The notes: generated by a model not told the origin, from the letters alone. A stretch of 64,000 nucleotides of DNA from Saprospiraceae bacterium (GCA_016706365.1 JADJJU010000024.1:137161-201160), one strand, 5' to 3'. Positions 19,617 through 28,931 are shown, numbered from the stretch's first letter. Made by a program: numbers and translations.

Positions 19617-20029
19617 ATGAATGAAAATATGAAATCTGCCTTGCTAATTATAATTACCAGTGTTTTTATGATGGCATCTTCATGCCACAAACATGATCCG
19701 GATACAGTAGATAATGAAGTGACAATCACAATTAATAAACCGGCAGCAGCGGAGACTGTCAATGTATCTGGTATCAATATTGAAATTGTGTATGAAGCAA
19801 TAAGCCTTACACACGATATTGAAATCCGCATTTATCCCAAAAATGATCCCTCTGAAATATTATATTCTCATTCAGAGCATCTGCACAGAAAAATGCAACA
19901 GTCAGCAAATCTGCTTCCATAACTGGATATCCGGCAGGCACTGAATTTATTCTGGAGACAAGTGCATGCATTGATCAGGAGTGTGAATTGCCAAAAGCAA
20001 CAAAATCAGTCAATTTCTTTCAGATGTAA
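19617..20029 (+). pseudogene. Small lipoprotein, frameshifted
   Basis: The first frame encodes about 92 residues with a lipoprotein signal (hydrophobic core, ASSC lipobox, Cys23; Met5 at 19629 is an alternative start), then shifts at the AAAAA run at 19889-19893. Dropping one A continues in a sensible frame (SITGYPAGTEFILETSACID) to a TAA at 20027-20029, for a protein of about 136 aa. The unshifted frame stops at 19922. The continued frame has a Cys pair typical of a small folded domain. The function is unknown. Whether the extra A is real or a sequencing error cannot be decided here. Confidence 0.6.
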
Positions 20030-20075
20030 TTTTGTAATTATCGTGTAATAATCAAAAGTAGAAAGGGCAAAAAAA

Positions 20076-20098
20076 AAAGCCCGGCTAGCCGGACTTTC
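20076..20098 (-). terminator. Strong intrinsic terminator (reverse-strand direction)
   Basis: CCGGCTAGCCGG is a perfect palindrome extended by AAAG/CTTT. Read on the reverse strand it is followed by a run of about ten T, so it terminates leftward transcription. It could also stop rightward transcripts weakly. Confidence 0.7.
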
Positions 20099-20123
20099 AA
20101 AACAAGTGATCCTTAAAAACAAA

Positions 20124-20300
20124 TTACTGAACCTCCTTCAGGAACTTCAGAAATTTCTGTGCATTGCCAGTCTGAATTTTTGTACTTGTTTGATCAAAAA
20201 AACCAATAATAAGATCGCTGTATAGATAAACGTTGCTGTCATTTCTCTTTAGTTTTGAGTTACTATTTACATAGACAGGAATTTTTTTGAAAAGGGTTGG
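20124..20300 (-). pseudogene. Possible remnant or short reverse-strand gene
   Basis: A reverse-strand frame ending at 20124 encodes a protein-like stretch (IPVYVNSNSKLKRNDSNVYL, then LIIGFFDQ). It is immediately followed by the strong leftward terminator, which is why it is listed. There is no good start codon before it runs into the opposite-strand gene at 20318. It may be the 3' stub of a lost gene. I do not recognise a family. Confidence 0.25.
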
Positions 20301-20317
20301 GTGAGTTTGAAAATAAA

Positions 20318-21106
20318 ATGAATAAAAGTGAAATAAAAGCATTTCTGGACCTCTGGGTAAGTCGCATGAATCAGCCTGAATTCATTGAAAATGACCCAAT
20401 TAGCATACCCCATAGCTATCAAAAAAAAGAAGATAAAGAAATTGCAGCTTTTTTTGCGGCAGTCTTTGCCTGGGGCCAACGCATCACCATTATCAATAAA
20501 ACAAAAGAATTATTGAGTATGATGGATAATGCTCCGCATGAATTCATCCTCGGGCATCAGGAATCTGACCTGAAACAATTTCTTGGATTTAAGCACAGAA
20601 CTTTTCAGGCGACTGATACGCTGCACTTTCTGTCATTTTTGCAATCTCATTATTCACGTCACGATTCCCTGGAAGATGCTTTTCTCGAAAAAGGGGAGTT
20701 CGGCAATGCGGCATTGGCTTTAAGCAGATTTCACAGGTATTTTTTCAGCAATGAATGGTCGCCTCAAAGAACCAGAAAGCATATTCCCAATCCTGAGACC
20801 AAATCTACCTGCAAGAGAATGAATATGTTCTTGCGCTGGATGGTCCGTAAGGATGAAGCAGGTGTGGATTTTGGTATCTGGAATCGAATTCCGGTTTCAG
20901 CCTTATTGATGCCACTAGATGTTCATGTGGAGAATACTTCCCGGGCCCTGGGATTATTGACGAGAAAGCAGCGGGACTGGCAAGCCGTGGAAGAATTAAC
21001 CGGAAAATTGAGAGAATTTGATCCTGTTGATCCTGTGAAATATGATTTTGCCTTGTTTGGACTTGGAATACATCAGCGAACAATCCACATTCCGCCAATG
21101 AAATAG
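20318..21106 (+). CDS. TIGR02757 / DUF2400 family protein
   Basis: The protein has 262 aa from the ATG at 20318. It matches the TIGR02757 family, common in Bacteroidota and some other phyla, of unknown function. Recognisable features are the N-terminal IPHSYQKKEDKEIAAFFAAV segment, the FMRWMVRKD-like helix (MFLRWMVRKDEAGVDFGIW), the LMPLDVHVENTSRALGL segment and the terminal FALFGLGIHQ. The fold is probably helical, reminiscent of HhH-GPD glycosylases (inference). It stands alone between non-coding regions. Confidence 0.85.
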   Translation: MNKSEIKAFLDLWVSRMNQPEFIENDPISIPHSYQKKEDKEIAAFFAAVFAWGQRITIINKTKELLSMMDNAPHEFILGHQESDLKQFLGFKHRTFQATDTLHFLSFLQSHYSRHDSLEDAFLEKGEFGNAALALSRFHRYFFSNEWSPQRTRKHIPNPETKSTCKRMNMFLRWMVRKDEAGVDFGIWNRIPVSALLMPLDVHVENTSRALGLLTRKQRDWQAVEELTGKLREFDPVDPVKYDFALFGLGIHQRTIHIPPMK

Positions 21107-21375
21107 TCTTTTGAGGGGTTTTCGACTGTTATCCCGGCTGTTATGTATTGACCGATTAACCGACCAACTGGCATTTCGTGGAGAGATTTATCGTTGCATG
21201 CAACTGCATACATCATGCTACCGGCATTTACGCCTTACACAATTGCAATAAGGGGTTGTTTGACTGCGGCTGTTACTAAGCTTCTCACCTCCTCCCCTCC
21301 TAAACTCTCCGGCTGTTAACGATTCAACGCTTCACCGATTTAACGAGGATGTTATCACCCCTTATCAAAACTAAT
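21107..21375. repeat. Non-coding gap with GGCTGTT words
   Basis: No open frame of interest. CGGCTGTTAT, GCGGCTGTTACT and CCGGCTGTTAAC occur here, together with AACGATT/AACGCTT/ACCGATT word repeats. The same GGCTGTT anchor recurs in many other gaps of the window. Confidence 0.5.
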
Positions 21376-21738
21376 CTACTGAATCACATTCTTACTTCCC
21401 CTCTGCTTGACCAATATGTACACTCTATAAGTTCCGGAGCTGGTGGTGAGGCTACCTATGGTATATTTGGAATCTTTACCTTTTGAACTTCCCTGGTGCA
21501 TTTCCTTGAAATCTGTAGGTCTGTTATTGGTAAAGAATTTGCTGATCATAGCTATTGCATCACGCTTACTATGAATCATTTGATCTTCCAAAATACAAAC
21601 TTCGACAGGGTCATCCATATGCTTTCCAAGTGCATTGGCATCTCCGGCCTTGATAGCGGCGAAGATATCACTCATCTGTGCCTGTATTTCTGTAAAAGCA
21701 ATCAGACTTAAGAAAATTATAATGGCGGAAGTTTTCAT
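21376..21738 (-). CDS. DUF4783 family secreted protein
   Basis: A 120-aa protein with a signal peptide (residues 1-20, cleavage near IQAQ). The rest fits DUF4783, a small Bacteroidota family with an NTF2/SnoaL-like fold: helices DIFAAIKAGDANALGKHM, then sheet residues around VEVCILEDQ and the terminal TYRVYILVKQRG. The biological role is unknown. The family is often found near chromosome housekeeping genes, and here it stands divergent from gpmI. Confidence 0.75.
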   Translation of the reverse strand: MKTSAIIIFLSLIAFTEIQAQMSDIFAAIKAGDANALGKHMDDPVEVCILEDQMIHSKRDAIAMISKFFTNNRPTDFKEMHQGSSKGKDSKYTIGSLTTSSGTYRVYILVKQRGSKNVIQ

Positions 21739-21924
21739 TTTTTATTTATTTTATCAGTTTAATACTAATACTGGATATACGTATGAGGACTAAGAAAGTT
21801 ATTGTCTTTGAATTCAAATATACTACATCTTATCTGCTAAAATATTTGTTCAATCAAATCAGCCGGGAACTCACGGCTCCATTTTCAATAGTAATACCTA
21901 ATTTCACGGCCTAACGTTTGCTTT

Positions 21925-23481
21925 ATGAATACACAAAAATCATTCCTCATAATTTTAGACGGATGGGGAATTTATCCGGACCCCGAAGTAAGTGCAATAA
22001 AACGAGCCAATACGCCTTATTTTAATCAATTAAATCTTGATTATCCTCACAGTACCTTGACGACTTTTGGAATGGAGGTAGGATTGCCTGAAGGTCAGAT
22101 GGGCAATTCTGAAGTAGGTCACATGAATCTGGGAGCAGGAAAGATTGTCTATCAGGAGCTGGCAAGAATTCATAAAGCAGTTGAAGAACAGGAACTGCAA
22201 AATCACCCACTTCTACTGGAAGCATTATTCTACGCTAAAGAAAATAAACGAAAAGTACATCTTCTGGGACTGATTTCGGATGGCGGGGTCCATTCACATA
22301 TCCGCCACTTATTGGCTCTTTGTGATACATGTATTCAAAACAAGATTCCCAATGTTTTTATCCATGCCATTACTGATGGGAGAGATACAGATCCCCGGGG
22401 AGGGATTCGTTACCTTGACATGGTCAATGATCATATCAAAAACTCAGGTATCAAGTGGGGTTCTCTCATAGGAAGATACTATGCAATGGACAGAGATAAT
22501 CGCTGGGAACGTATACAATTGGCATATGATCTTCTGGTAAATGGAACAGGAATTGGAACCAGGGATATTTTCAATGCATTGAGACAAAGCTATGATGAAA
22601 AAATATCTGATGAATTTGTCCAACCACATTTCATGATGGATGAAAAAGGCGAAGCTGTGGCAAAAATCGAGGATGGAGATGTTGTGGTATTTTTCAACTT
22701 CCGTACAGACAGGCCGAGAGAGCTCACGTATGTTTTGACACAGTCTTCAGTTGCGGATTTTGTATGCAGGCCCCTGGATCTCAAGTTTGTGACTTTTGCC
22801 AGATATGACGAAACATTTAACAATCAGATAGTTCTTTTTGAGAAAGATGATATTAAAGAAACTATGGGTGAAATAGTCTCAAAATATGGTCTGACCCAGG
22901 TAAGAATCGCTGAAACAGAAAAATATCCTCATGTGACATTTTTCTTCAACGGAGGCAGAGAGGCAAGATTTGCAGGGGAGGATAGAATTCTAATCCCATC
23001 TCCCAAAGTAGCTACTTACGATTTGCAACCGGAAATGAGTGCACCTGGTATCACTAATGCCATCACAGAGTATATGCGGTCCCATCATCCTGATTTTATT
23101 TGTCTCAACTTTGCCAATGCTGATATGGTGGGTCATACCGGAAGCATGGCAGCAGCCGTAATCGCAGTGGAAGCTGTAGATAAATGTTTGTCTCAAATCA
23201 TTCCACTAGCGCTGGACATGAATTACCAAACGCTGATCATCGCTGATCATGGCAATGCAGATTATATGGTAAATCCTGATGGTAGCCCTAATACTGCCCA
23301 TTCAATGAATCCCGTCCCCTGTATTCTGGTCTCAAAAAATGCCAATAATTATACAATAGACAATGGAAAATTGGCAGATATAGCTCCGACATTGCTGACT
23401 TTAATGGGTGTTCCTATTCCGGAAGAAATGACAGGAAATGTATTAATCCATCAAAAAGAACAATCAATTACAGCATCCTGA
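21925..23481 (+). CDS. gpmI: 2,3-bisphosphoglycerate-independent phosphoglycerate mutase
   Basis: A 518-aa alkaline-phosphatase-superfamily enzyme that interconverts 3- and 2-phosphoglycerate in glycolysis and gluconeogenesis. Metal ligand D12 (LDGWG) and nucleophile S62 (GNSEVGH) match the numbering of characterised enzymes. The inserted phosphotransferase domain carries HAITDGRDTDP and the metal site near the end reads IADHGNAD. It is full length and intact. Its 3' end faces the 212-bp satellite array. Confidence 0.97.
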   Translation: MNTQKSFLIILDGWGIYPDPEVSAIKRANTPYFNQLNLDYPHSTLTTFGMEVGLPEGQMGNSEVGHMNLGAGKIVYQELARIHKAVEEQELQNHPLLLEALFYAKENKRKVHLLGLISDGGVHSHIRHLLALCDTCIQNKIPNVFIHAITDGRDTDPRGGIRYLDMVNDHIKNSGIKWGSLIGRYYAMDRDNRWERIQLAYDLLVNGTGIGTRDIFNALRQSYDEKISDEFVQPHFMMDEKGEAVAKIEDGDVVVFFNFRTDRPRELTYVLTQSSVADFVCRPLDLKFVTFARYDETFNNQIVLFEKDDIKETMGEIVSKYGLTQVRIAETEKYPHVTFFFNGGREARFAGEDRILIPSPKVATYDLQPEMSAPGITNAITEYMRSHHPDFICLNFANADMVGHTGSMAAAVIAVEAVDKCLSQIIPLALDMNYQTLIIADHGNADYMVNPDGSPNTAHSMNPVPCILVSKNANNYTIDNGKLADIAPTLLTLMGVPIPEEMTGNVLIHQKEQSITAS

Positions 23482-23506
23482 TATATGAAAATCCAATGCA
23501 TTTTAT

Positions 23507-25269
23507 CCACGAATTGCACCAAAAGACACGAATAAAATTCACTAATTTTTCTGATTCATTCTGTGATATCGATTCGTGTAAATTCGTGTCTTTTAGTGGA
23601 TAAAATTGGATTTATTGGCCGCCCTTACTTCCTATAGCCTTCAGCCATGGCACCCATATTCACACACGATTTGCATTAAGCCACTCGAAATTGAGATTCT
23701 ATAAATGATGAATTAGGATCCACGAATTGCACCAAAAGACACGAATAAAATTCACTAATTTTTCTGATTCATTCTGTGATATCGATTCGTGTAAATTCGT
23801 GTCTTTTAGTGGATAAATTGGATTTATTGGCCGCCTTTGCTTCCTATAGTCTTTAGCCGTGGCACCCATATTCCCCGATTTGCATTAAGCCAGAAGATGT
23901 TAGTCAAAAGACACGAAAAAATTCACTAATTTTCTGATTCATTCTGTGATATCGATTCGTGTAAATTCGTGTCTTTTAGTGGATAAATTGGATTTATGGC
24001 CGCCTTTTCCTATAGCCTTAGCCATGGCACCCATATTCCACACGATTTGCATTAAGCCACTCGAAATTGAGATTCTATAAATGATGAATTAGGATCCACG
24101 AATTGCACCAAAAGACACGAATAAAATTCACTAATTTTTCTGATTCATTCAGTGATATCGTTCGTGTAAATTCGTGTCTTTTAGTGGATAAATTGGATTT
24201 ATTGGCCGCCTTTGCTTCCTATAGTCTTTAGCCATGGCACCCATATTCACACACGATTTGCATTAAGCCACTCTAAATTGAGATTCTATAAATGATGAAT
24301 TAGGATCAAGGAATTGCACCAAAAGGCACGAATAAAATTCACTAATTTTTCTGATTCATTCTGTGATATCCATTCGTGTAAATTCGTGTCTTTTAGTGGA
24401 TAAAATTGGATTTATTGGCCGCCCTTGCTTCCTATAGCCTTCAGCCATGGCACCCATATTCACACACGATTTGCATTAAGCCACTCGAAATTGAGATTCT
24501 ATAAATGATGAATTAGGATCCACGAATTGCACCAAAAGACACGAATAAAATTCACTAATTTTTCTGATTCATTCTGTGATATCGATTCGTGTAAATTCGT
24601 GTCTTTTAGTGGATAAATTGGATTTATTGGCCGCCCTTGCTTCCTATAGCCTTCAGCCATGGCACCCATATTCACACACGATTTGCATTAAGCCACTCTA
24701 AATTGAGATTCTATAAATGATGAATTAGGATCCACGAATTGCACCAAAAGACACGAATAAAATTCACTAATTTTTCTGATTCATTCAGTGATATCGATTC
24801 GTGTAAATTCGTGTCTTTTAGTGGATAAATTGGATTTATTGGCCGCCCTTGCTTCCTTTAGCCTTCATCCATGGCACCCAAATTCATACACGATTTGCAT
24901 TAAGCTACTCTAAATTGAGATTCTATAAATGATGAATTAGGATCAAGGAATTGCACCAAAAGGCACGAATAAAATTCACTAATTTTTCTGATTCATTCAG
25001 TGATATCGATTCGTGTAAATTCGTGTCTTTTAGTGGATAAATTGGATTTATTGGCCGCCTTTGTTTCCTATAGTCTTTAGCCATGGCACTCATATTCACA
25101 CACGATTTGCATTAAGCCACTCGAAATTGAGATTCTATAAATGATGAATTAGGATCAACGAATTACACCAAAAGACACGAATAAAATTCACTAATTTTTC
25201 TGATTCATTCTGTGATATCGATTCGTGTAAATTCGTGTCTTTTAGTGGATAAATTGGATTTATTGGCCA
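23507..25269. repeat. Nine-copy 212-bp tandem satellite with internal inverted repeats
   Basis: The core AAAAGACACGAAT or a variant starts at about 23521, 23734, 23906, 24110, 24321, 24534, 24746, 24958 and 25170; the period is about 212 bp, with the third unit shortened. In each unit a left arm (ATCCACGAATTGCACC then AAAAGACACGAAT) faces a right arm (ATTCGTGTCTTTT then AGTGGAT) about 100 bp away. The other half of the unit is a conserved spacer (GGCCGCC to GATGAATTAGGATC). The variant 'CAAGGAATTG...GGCACG' occurs in units 5 and 8, hinting at a three-unit higher-order duplication. Spacers are conserved, so this is not CRISPR. It fills the gap between convergent gpmI and the barrel gene. No open frame spans it. 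Confidence 0.95.
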
Positions 25270-25290
25270 ACTGCATCTCTGACAATTGTA

Positions 25291-26178
25291 TCAGAAAGAA
25301 AATCCGACAGAAGCCTGAAAAGTAAGGTTAGTTCTTTTATCCGGACTCAAAACCGCTTTGTTATCCGTACCGGGAGCACTGTACTGTAATTTCATATTAT
25401 TGTTTACAAGATTGGACAATCCGTATTGGGCGCGGACTCCAAGATACAGGCCTTCATTGAGGTATATTGAAAATCCTCCGATCAGACCAAAATCAAAAAT
25501 TTTGTACAAGTTGCCATCACGGGTTCCATTTTCGGTGTAAGCGCCCAACGCGGTAGGTAATTGATACTGCTGAGCGGCTATGGGAATATTTATGAAATCC
25601 CCCTGAAGTGGCAAAGTATAATCCAGTAATTGATCCTTAATATAATTGTGATTGAGCTGAACTGTAAATTCATTCACCAATGGGTTTGTACCGGAAAATG
25701 TCAAATCTCCGCTACCTTTTGAACCCACCAGAAATGAGCCATATACGCCTCCGCTTATTTCCAGCCCTTTAGTTATTTTAGCATAAGCATATAATGGGAT
25801 ATCGATATGAGTCTGGGAAACAGTAATGTTTGATTTTCTTGTCCCAATCGAAGTTACTGTTGCTCCTGATGTGTTGCGAAATACATAGAAAGATGGCCCA
25901 TCATAATTAATTGTTGCCCCTTTCTGAGAGTAATTCCCTTCCATACCGATTCCATATTTCTTTAAATAGTCAAAATGGTATCTCGCACCTACACCGATAT
26001 GAAATCCGGTAGTGTAGCCCAACTTTTCATAATCTCCATTAGAAGATCCCTCCACCGGACCAAGCATTGTTCCAAAATTGAGTCCTGCTCTAAAAATGCT
26101 TCCAAAACCTTGAGCATCAATATGATTTGTGCTTAAAAATCCCCCCAAAATGATAAGAGTGTAGATCAATTTTTGCAT
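25291..26178 (-). CDS. Outer-membrane beta-barrel protein (PorT-like family)
   Basis: A 295-aa protein with a signal peptide (residues 1-22, IDAQ cleavage). The body is alternating beta strands typical of the 'outer membrane protein beta-barrel' family found throughout Bacteroidota: FRAGLNFGTML, GFHIGVGARYHFDYL, GIGMEGNYSQKG, TGLEISGGVYG-like and YLGVRAQYGLSNL. It ends in an aromatic residue (VGFSF), the normal BamA recognition end. The specific function is unknown. It is probably monocistronic. Confidence 0.8.
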   Translation of the reverse strand: MQKLIYTLIILGGFLSTNHIDAQGFGSIFRAGLNFGTMLGPVEGSSNGDYEKLGYTTGFHIGVGARYHFDYLKKYGIGMEGNYSQKGATINYDGPSFYVFRNTSGATVTSIGTRKSNITVSQTHIDIPLYAYAKITKGLEISGGVYGSFLVGSKGSGDLTFSGTNPLVNEFTVQLNHNYIKDQLLDYTLPLQGDFINIPIAAQQYQLPTALGAYTENGTRDGNLYKIFDFGLIGGFSIYLNEGLYLGVRAQYGLSNLVNNNMKLQYSAPGTDNKAVLSPDKRTNLTFQASVGFSF

Positions 26179-26396
26179 AATATTTCCTTTGTGTTGTCTC
26201 TGTATGAGTATTCAAATGTTAATAGTGCTATGGACTTGTAATAATTCAAGTACGCAGTATATTCCATTTTTGAAAATCCAAAGATAAAACGAATCAGGGA
26301 CAATGAAAGTGTCTGCATGCGGTTTGCTTAACCATCGAAAGAACCTCAGTAGACCTTGTACTTTTTTCCGGCACACAATGTTTATGCTGTTTGTAG

Positions 26397-26404
26397 TACA
26401 TTTG
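26397..26404 (+). promoter_or_regulatory. Possible -7 box upstream of trmB
   Basis: TACATTTG matches TAnnTTTG 36 bases before the trmB ATG. No clear -33 box. Confidence 0.4.
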
Positions 26405-26439
26405 CCTCCTCAAATTGACCAGCATCAGAATCAAAATTC

Positions 26440-27136
26440 ATGGGACGGAAGAACAAATTGCAAAAATTTCAGGACCTGAAGGCATATCCCAATGTCATCG
26501 AAAACCCTGAATATGAATCGAATCAGCTTTTTATCAATGATGATGTTGAAATTGATTTGAGTGAAAATTGGGCCCAAATTCATTTTGGAAATGACAAGCC
26601 TGTGACCCTGGAGCTAGCCTGCGGCAGAGGAGAATATACCCTACAGTTGGGTCGTCATTTTCCCGAAAAAAAACTTTATTGGAATCGATGTCAAAGGTGC
26701 AAGAATCTGGAAAGGAGCCACAATCGCTTTAGACGAAAATCTCACGAATGTGGCCTTTCTTCGAAGCAGGATCGAAAAGCTGGGAATATATTTTCGAGAG
26801 GGAGATATTTCTGAAATCTGGATTACTTTTCCAGACCCCTTTCTTAATCCTACCGAATCAAAGCATCGCCTGACCTCTCCTCACTTTCTGGATATTTACA
26901 AACAAATCCTGATACCCGGGGGAATCATTAATCTCAAGACCGATGATGATCTTTTGTACGAGTACACATTGAAAGTGGTTGAGGCAGATCCGGGAATCAC
27001 TTTATTGTATGCAGAAAATGATATTTACAGCAGACCTTTGATTGATCCTACACTGGAGTTCAAAACTTATTACGAAGGCTTGCATTTGGCTGAAGGTAAG
27101 AAAATCAAGTATGTGAAGTTTCAGTTGAAAGATTGA
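26440..27136 (+). pseudogene. trmB: tRNA (guanine-46-N7)-methyltransferase TrmB, frameshifted
   Basis: Two overlapping frames together encode one TrmB of about 231 aa. The first holds the SAM-binding LELACGRGEYTLQLG. The second continues IGIDVKGARIWKG, then SEIWITFPDPF (the family's FPDPW-like motif), LKTDDDLLYEY and the C-terminal TYYEGLHLAEGKKIKYVKF. The shift lies at the eight-A run 26666-26673. With one A fewer the reading becomes EKNFIGID, exactly the family consensus. The defect is therefore a single extra A, either a sequencing error or a recent inactivation. Confidence 0.85.
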
Positions 27137-27553
27137 GAGGATTGTGGTTTTGAGTGTGGGTATTTCGTGGAGCGTTCGGGAAGATTGATGGAGATTGTGG
27201 TTTTGAGAGTGGGTATTTGGTGATGAGCTTGAGAAGATTGAAGTGTGAGTGAGAGTGAGTGAGAAGAGTTTGGGGAGATTGATAGGATTGATGTATGGGT
27301 TCGTGTTTTGTGTAAGTGTGAGAGAAGATTGATAGAAATAAAAAAGATTGAAGGACTTGATAAAAATGAGTATAAAAATTAAATGCTCCCGGCTGTTAAA
27401 TTTACAATAAGTACTTTTTCAAAAATCTGACATTCAATATCTTATAAAAAGAAAATCAAAAACATTTTATGTATGAACCTAAAGAAATTCCTGGGTTGTT
27501 TGGCTGTTAAACCTGAAATCTGATAGCTGAAATCTGACATCTGAAATCTTGAA
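27137..27553. repeat. Gap with G/A/T-rich direct repeats
   Basis: 'ATTGTGGTTTTGAG' followed by 'GTGGGTATTT' occurs twice (near 27140 and 27195), followed by GAGTGAGAGTGAGTGAGAAG low-complexity sequence. The right end holds CTGAAATCTGA word repeats (27510-27550). No gene was seen. Confidence 0.5.
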
Positions 27554-28166
27554 CTAACTCATCTCTCCCATCCAATTCTCCAAAAAATCATCCATTTCAT
27601 CGAAGGATTTAAGTCCGACCTTTTTCCTCTTCTGCCCCATGTAGAACCAAACCCAGTTGCGGACACTTGTGAAGGACAGCTCCAATCTGATGAAAATCCC
27701 CGGAGATATCAGCATACACAGGAATTTTGGAAGCGAGGCCGTTGATCATCATTCCGATATTGTCGGTAATAGTGCCAATTTTTTGCAGGTTTAATAGAAT
27801 ACCATCCAATTCAAATGAATCAATTTCAGCGGCTTCTTCAAGCAATCCTTCCAGGTGTGACTCATCTTTGCAATTAATTTCAGCAAAGCATTCCATATGC
27901 AGAAATGGATTGACCAGACTTAAATTCTCAGAAGGTAAAATTAGGCCTGTAAAGGGGACCTGCCCAAGAAGTTCAGTTGCTTTTTCAGCATTGGGCGCAA
28001 CGAGTAGTAAGCCCGGCCCAGCTATCCATTCGGCCATAGCAGTCATGGCATGTACAGATAGCTCACCTGTTTGACCTTTTGCATTGAAAGTTATATAACC
28101 CGCACCTCTGGCAGCAAAATATCTTGCATCTGTGAGGTTTCGGATATCGTAAGCGAGTAAATTCAT
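27554..28166 (-). pseudogene. TrpF-like beta/alpha-barrel protein, frameshifted near its end
   Basis: The preferred start is the ATG at 28166 (MNLLAYDIRN); the frame continues upstream to 28223 without conservation. The N-terminus (NLTDARYFAARGAGYITFN) resembles the start of phosphoribosylanthranilate isomerase, but the usual KxCGIT catalytic-Cys motif is replaced by LAYDIR. True isomerase activity is therefore doubtful. The frame stops early at 27609. Removing one A from the run at 27621-27625 restores VGLKSFDEMDDFLENW, a TrpF-like C-terminus, ending at a TAG at 27554. No other trp genes are in the window. Confidence 0.5.
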
Positions 28167-28287
28167 TGACTTGTTAACATTTAATGAGGAAGTCTGACTC
28201 AAATGAAAAAATTGCTTCCACAACTCAAAGGTAATTGCTTACTCCCGGATTGCTTTTATTTATCTTCATTGTTTAAATTGCATTATA

Positions 28288-28626
28288 ATGAAATCTCCAC
28301 AGAAGGAAATCCCTTACTTCGAATCAGTCTATGATGTAGTTCAATTAATACCTTTTGGCCGCGCTGCCAGCTATGGAGACATTTCGAATTATCTCTCACT
28401 GGGATCCGCGAGAATGGTTGGCTGGGCTATGAATAAAAGCTTTTCTACAAAGCATGTTCCGGCGCACAGAGTAGTCAACAGAAAAGGTGAACTCAGCGGA
28501 AGAACTCATTTCCCCACTCCGGATATGATGCAGGAATTGCTCGAAGGAGAAGGAATTAAAATCGAGGATCACCGCATTGTAGATTGGGAGAATGTGCGTT
28601 GGGATCCATCGAGGGAGTTGTTGTGA
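28288..28626 (+). CDS. Alkyltransferase-like protein (MGMT family without the acceptor Cys)
   Basis: A 112-aa protein matching the DNA-binding domain of O6-alkylguanine-DNA alkyltransferases: VVQLIPFGRAASYGDIS (recognition helix) and GSARMVGWAMNK. The acceptor motif PCHRV is PAHRV here, so alkyl transfer is impossible. ATL proteins bind O6-alkylguanine, flip it and recruit nucleotide excision repair; in many ATLs the residue is Trp, here it is Ala. It is complete, short for MGMT and typical in length for ATL. Confidence 0.85.
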   Translation: MKSPQKEIPYFESVYDVVQLIPFGRAASYGDISNYLSLGSARMVGWAMNKSFSTKHVPAHRVVNRKGELSGRTHFPTPDMMQELLEGEGIKIEDHRIVDWENVRWDPSRELL

Positions 28627-28679
28627 CAGTTGCTGTAGTCCGCGATTGGGCCAGCAAACAAGTGGCTTAGTAGTAGCAC

Positions 28680-28811
28680 GGTGACTTTTTTTCTTTACTT
28701 CGCAAAGAAAAAGTGACGTTTTTCAGGGTGCAAGCCCTGAAAGGTGACATCTCCGAAATATATTGACTGCTTTGCAGCCAATTTATTTCGGAGATGACAG
28801 CTAGTGCTAAC
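28680..28811 (+). repeat. Hairpin array A (GTGAYRTC-separated stem-loops)
   Basis: Constant boxes GGTGACTT (28680), GTGACGTT (28713), GTGACATC (28744) and ATGACAGC (28794) separate three hairpins with unrelated stems: TTTTTCTTT/AAAGAAAAA, TTTCAGGG/CCCTGAAA, and CTCCGAAATA/ATTTCGGAG with an inner CTGC/GCAG. The array ends in ATGACAGCTAGTGCTAA, which resembles the end of arrays B and C. Confidence 0.75.
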
Positions 28812-28891
28812 TACAGGCAGGCAAGTATCATGCTGAAATAAGTAACAACTCACAACTAGCATACCAATTTCCTGCAGCTATCTCGTCCTAC

Positions 28892-28931
28892 TTTCTCGTA
28901 GGGTCGCACGGCCGTGCGACCCTACGAGAAA
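28892..28931. repeat. Perfect 40-bp palindrome
   Basis: The 20-base arm TTTCTCGTAGGGTCGCACGG is followed directly by its exact reverse complement. Similar GTAGGG-TCGC palindromes are scattered in many environmental genomes (recalled). It would extrude as a cruciform or form a hairpin in RNA. Confidence 0.95.

Noticed and set aside
23507..25269. Tandem repeats as a CRISPR array
   Set aside because: The spacers between the inverted-repeat parts are themselves conserved, the period is about 212 bp and no cas gene is present.
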